9,145 nt of DNA from Actinomycetota bacterium (GTDB taxonomy: Bacteria; Actinomycetota; Actinomycetes; JACCUZ01), in NCBI GenBank assembly GCA_030841245.1, contig JAVEDG010000023.1, positions 1 through 9,145 on the forward strand, in the 5' to 3' direction. Of this stretch, positions 7,407-9,145 are shown piece by piece. The notes under the pieces are model-generated. The model saw only the letters and a program-made list of their open reading frames with translations. It had not been told where the DNA came from and made no database searches. Numbering within the stretch: the first letter of the stretch is position 1; each line of letters starts with the position of its first letter. A program made the position numbers and the translations under genes.

Positions 7407-7509
7407 TCGACAAGCGAGTCAGGGTGCCCGCCCCACGGCTCCGCAGACATCGCGTACGTCGTGGCATCAGCCCATCTCGCCCCCTCGACCCGACGTCGTC
7501 CAGCGTGCC
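7390..7509. other. Convergent intergenic region
   Basis: These 120 bp lie between the helicase stop and the stop of the minus-strand secreted-protein gene. Beyond the hairpin at its left end I see only a GCGTGCC direct repeat at its right edge (7503-7509, repeated at 7518-7524 inside the neighbouring gene). I find no second terminator for the minus-strand gene and no small gene. Confidence 0.5.
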
Positions 7510-8481
7510 CTACTCGTGCGTGCCGATGTCGCTCGACATGAAGTGCCGCACCTTCTCGGCCCCGCAGGAGACGCTGTAGCCACTGCCGTCGAGGAGCGCG
7601 GTCTGCAAGGTGAACCGCTGCGGCGTCACCCGGGTCACCACCGTCGACTGGCCGTCGGCCGTCGTCGTGGTCCGCGGAGAGCCGTCCTGAACCATGCTCA
7701 CGGCGGTGCTGCGGTCGACGGCCGGGTCACCGGTCTCCGGGTCGTACCAGGTCAGGGATCCGTTCGAGGTGTTCCCGCCGAGCTCGACGAATCCGTAGCC
7801 CACTGTCTCGTCCGTGCGCAGGAACAGCAGGTAGCCGTCCTCGGTGGACCACACGTCGGCCTGTACGACCGGGTCCTGCGCGCAGTCGCCTCCCAGCCGC
7901 ACCTCTTCGCCGCGGAAGATGCCACGGTGCGGGTCGGACCACTGCTGGCGCACGTCGATGGTCTCGCCGACACAGCTCACGTCGGCGACGTCGAACGCGT
8001 TACCGCCGCTGATGGACGTGACCGTGATGGCATTGTCCTGGAACACCAGATGGCTCTTCATCACCGAGTTCTGGAAGTGGAATCGCGACACGTCGTCGAT
8101 CGGCTCGCCCTGGGGGGTATAGGTGCCGCGGATCGTGCCGGCGCCGAGGGACGTACCGTCGTCCGCGGTCAGCTCGAAGCGTGCGTCGAACGCCCCGCCC
8201 GAAACGGTTGCATCCGTGGTCGACCAGTACAGCCCGTGGCCGCGGTCCACCGACAGGTCGGCGAAGCCGGTCGGCTCGCCCCTCTGCTGCTGCACGAACA
8301 CGTTGAACATCTCTCCAGCCGTGGTCGTACCCTCGCAGCCGACGCTGCTGCTGTGCTCCTCCGTCACCGTGCGCGCCTCGGCGCCCGCTTGGGTCGCCAC
8401 CGCCACCACCCCGGTGATCACCAGGGACACGACCGCCGCAACCATCGCCGCCACGCGCCCGACCTGTCGGACATCGCTCAT
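7510..8481 (-). CDS. Secreted protein of unknown function, four cysteines (323 aa)
   Basis: I do not recognise this family. The N-terminus MSDVRQVGRV is followed by a hydrophobic run (about 11-30, AAMVAAVVSLVITGVVAVAT) and AEA at 34-36, a plausible signal peptidase I site, so the product is probably exported. No lipobox, sortase motif or second membrane helix is visible. The mature part, about 287 residues, is rich in T, S, G, D and V, looks beta-rich, and has exactly four cysteines (C49, C170, C200, C306), enough for two disulphides. Stretches such as VFVQQQRGEPTGFADLSVD, DGTSLGAGTIRGTY and DGYLLFLRTDETVGYGFVELGG resemble beta-sheet strands of a sandwich or barrel fold, but no catalytic motif stands out. 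The ATG at 8481 is chosen because a good ribosome site precedes it and the signal peptide starts there. An in-frame ATG at 8613 would add 44 residues without export character. The gene is convergent with the helicase and divergent from the next gene, so probably monocistronic. Confidence 0.82.
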   Translation of the reverse strand: MSDVRQVGRVAAMVAAVVSLVITGVVAVATQAGAEARTVTEEHSSSVGCEGTTTAGEMFNVFVQQQRGEPTGFADLSVDRGHGLYWSTTDATVSGGAFDARFELTADDGTSLGAGTIRGTYTPQGEPIDDVSRFHFQNSVMKSHLVFQDNAITVTSISGGNAFDVADVSCVGETIDVRQQWSDPHRGIFRGEEVRLGGDCAQDPVVQADVWSTEDGYLLFLRTDETVGYGFVELGGNTSNGSLTWYDPETGDPAVDRSTAVSMVQDGSPRTTTTADGQSTVVTRVTPQRFTLQTALLDGSGYSVSCGAEKVRHFMSSDIGTHE

Positions 8482-8664
8482 CGTTCTGACCTCTCTCCCA
8501 TGCCGGCGACGAGCGCCGATGCCCGCTCCTTGCGGTGACATGACAGAACACCCGCGACCTTGCGCCGCGGTTGCATGCGACTTGAAGCAGTTGTCAGGGC
8601 CGTCGGGCCGCAACAGAGCGGCGCGTCAGGACGTCACCAGAACCCGGCATGCCAGGCTGACCGG
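8482..8664. other. Divergent intergenic region, 183 bp
   Basis: This region must hold promoters for the secreted-protein gene (leftward) and the small membrane-protein gene (rightward). The best minus-strand -35 is CTGACA (8597-8592), but it has only a poor partner -10. On the plus strand TTGTCA (8591-8596) and TTGAAG (8582-8587) resemble -35 boxes, also without a good -10. I cannot name a promoter with confidence and see no riboswitch or RNA gene. Confidence 0.4.
8490..8498 (-). promoter_or_regulatory. Ribosome binding site fixing the secreted-protein start
   Basis: On the minus strand GGAGAGAGG ends 8 nt before the ATG at 8481-8479. It is the best Shine-Dalgarno match in the window and supports this start over the upstream ATG at 8613. 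Confidence 0.7.
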
Positions 8665-9093
8665 GTGCTGATCACCAACCACGTCCTGTCGGGAGCGGTC
8701 ATCGGCACGCTGGCTCCGAACGTGCCCACAGCGTTCGCGATCGGCTTCGGTTCGCACTTCCTGCTCGACTCGGTCCCGCACTTCGGCGTCCCCGACGACC
8801 GGTTGATGGCCGTGGCGGTCCCGGACGGCTTGGTGGGGCTGGCCACCCTCGCTGTGGTCGCCGCGGCGTCGTCTCCCGAGCACCGCGTGCGGGTCCTCGC
8901 CGGTGTGGCCGGCGCCTGCCTCCCAGACCTGGACAAACCCGGCGAGCAGTTCTTCGACCGCTCACCGTTCCCTCGGTGGTTCGACCGCGCACACTTCGAG
9001 ATCCAGCGCGAGTCACCCGGCCGGTGGTGGGTCGAGCTGATAGCCGCCGCGGCCTTTGCCGGCGTCGCCCGCGCCGTGCTGCCCCGCCGCTGA
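8665..9093 (+). CDS. Small multi-pass membrane protein, possibly DUF457/YdjM-like (142 aa)
   Basis: The GTG start at 8665 gives a protein beginning (M)LITNHVLSGAVIG, and this is where protein-like conservation seems to begin. A weak AGG lies 8 nt upstream. H6, then SHFLLDSVPHFG with H31, D35 and H39, and PDLDK (86-90), are spaced like the metal-ligand-type residues of the YdjM/DUF457 'membrane-bound metal-dependent hydrolase' group, whose members start with a TH or NH and carry H...D..PH and PD.D motifs. Hydrophobic segments lie at about 7-29, 47-68, 75-86 and 119-138, suggesting three or four membrane passes. No enzymatic activity can be claimed: the hydrolase label is itself a family-name inference. 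An in-frame ATG at 8560 would add 35 residues (MRRGCMRLEAVV...) that look like translated intergenic DNA. The gene is likely monocistronic and ends 17 bases before the C-rich window end. Confidence 0.72.
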   Translation: MLITNHVLSGAVIGTLAPNVPTAFAIGFGSHFLLDSVPHFGVPDDRLMAVAVPDGLVGLATLAVVAAASSPEHRVRVLAGVAGACLPDLDKPGEQFFDRSPFPRWFDRAHFEIQRESPGRWWVELIAAAAFAGVARAVLPRR

Positions 9094-9104
9094 CCCTCCC
9101 GACG

Positions 9105-9137
9105 CCCCCACCCCCCCCCCCCCCCCCCCACCCCCCC
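9105..9137. repeat. Poly-C tract at the window end
   Basis: Five C (9105-9109), one A, then an uninterrupted run of 19 C (9111-9129), one A and seven more C (9131-9137) lie just beyond the last gene and 8 bases from the end of the sequence. No other homopolymer in the window is comparable. Most likely this is where sequencing or assembly stopped, and the run length is unreliable. Confidence 0.9.
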
Positions 9138-9145
9138 AGCCCGGG

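Noticed and set aside
7390..8538. Plus-strand open frame of about 382 codons opposite the secreted-protein gene
   Set aside because: Translation is His/Arg/Val-rich without domains. The minus strand has a signal peptide, a strong ribosome site and balanced composition.
8482..8613. 44-residue N-terminal extension of the secreted protein from the ATG at 8613
   Set aside because: It would bury the signal peptide behind non-hydrophobic residues, and the GGAGAGAGG site is placed for the ATG at 8481.
8582..8619. Promoter for the small membrane-protein gene (TTGAAG or TTGTCA as -35)
   Set aside because: Neither has an acceptable -10 at 16-18 bp; matches of this quality are expected by chance.

Overview
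The window is very GC-rich (by eye around 70%), with strong G/C bias at third codon positions. It carries gene families typical of high-GC Gram-positive bacteria: a SARP/BTAD regulator, a DUF3516-type helicase and a CapA-like lipoprotein. I read it as chromosomal DNA from an actinomycete. The genus cannot be fixed from the sequence; a Nocardioides-like or Streptomyces-like relative is a guess.

Layout, left to right. (1) The 5' part of a CapA-family lipoprotein gene runs leftward off the window edge. (2) A 102-bp divergent promoter region holds three copies of a GGTATC-containing heptamer at 22- and 11-bp spacing, the geometry SARP proteins bind. (3) A 1410-aa regulator fuses a SARP DNA-binding domain and BTAD to an nSTAND1 NTPase, one membrane helix and a WD40 propeller region. 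(4) After an 82-bp spacer, an 848-aa Ski2-like DEAD/DEAH helicase with a DUF3516-type C-terminal half follows on the same strand; a hairpin overlaps its stop codon. (5) A convergent gene encodes a 323-aa secreted protein with four cysteines and no family I recognise. (6) A divergent 183-bp region separates it from a small multi-pass membrane protein with conserved His/Asp residues, possibly DUF457/YdjM-like. (7) The window ends in a 19-base C homopolymer, probably a sequencing or assembly break point.

The main point of interest is the left half. The regulator looks like a membrane-anchored transcription factor: its DNA-binding and ATPase parts are on the cytoplasmic side and its WD40 part is probably outside. 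Next to it lies a candidate SARP operator shared with a surface lipoprotein gene. The inferred model is that the regulator senses something at the envelope and controls itself and/or the capA-like gene. The helicase, the secreted protein and the small membrane protein look like independent transcription units with no evident functional link to it. No RNA genes, CRISPR arrays, insertion sequences, attachment sites or origins were seen. No gene-free stretch exceeds 300 bases.
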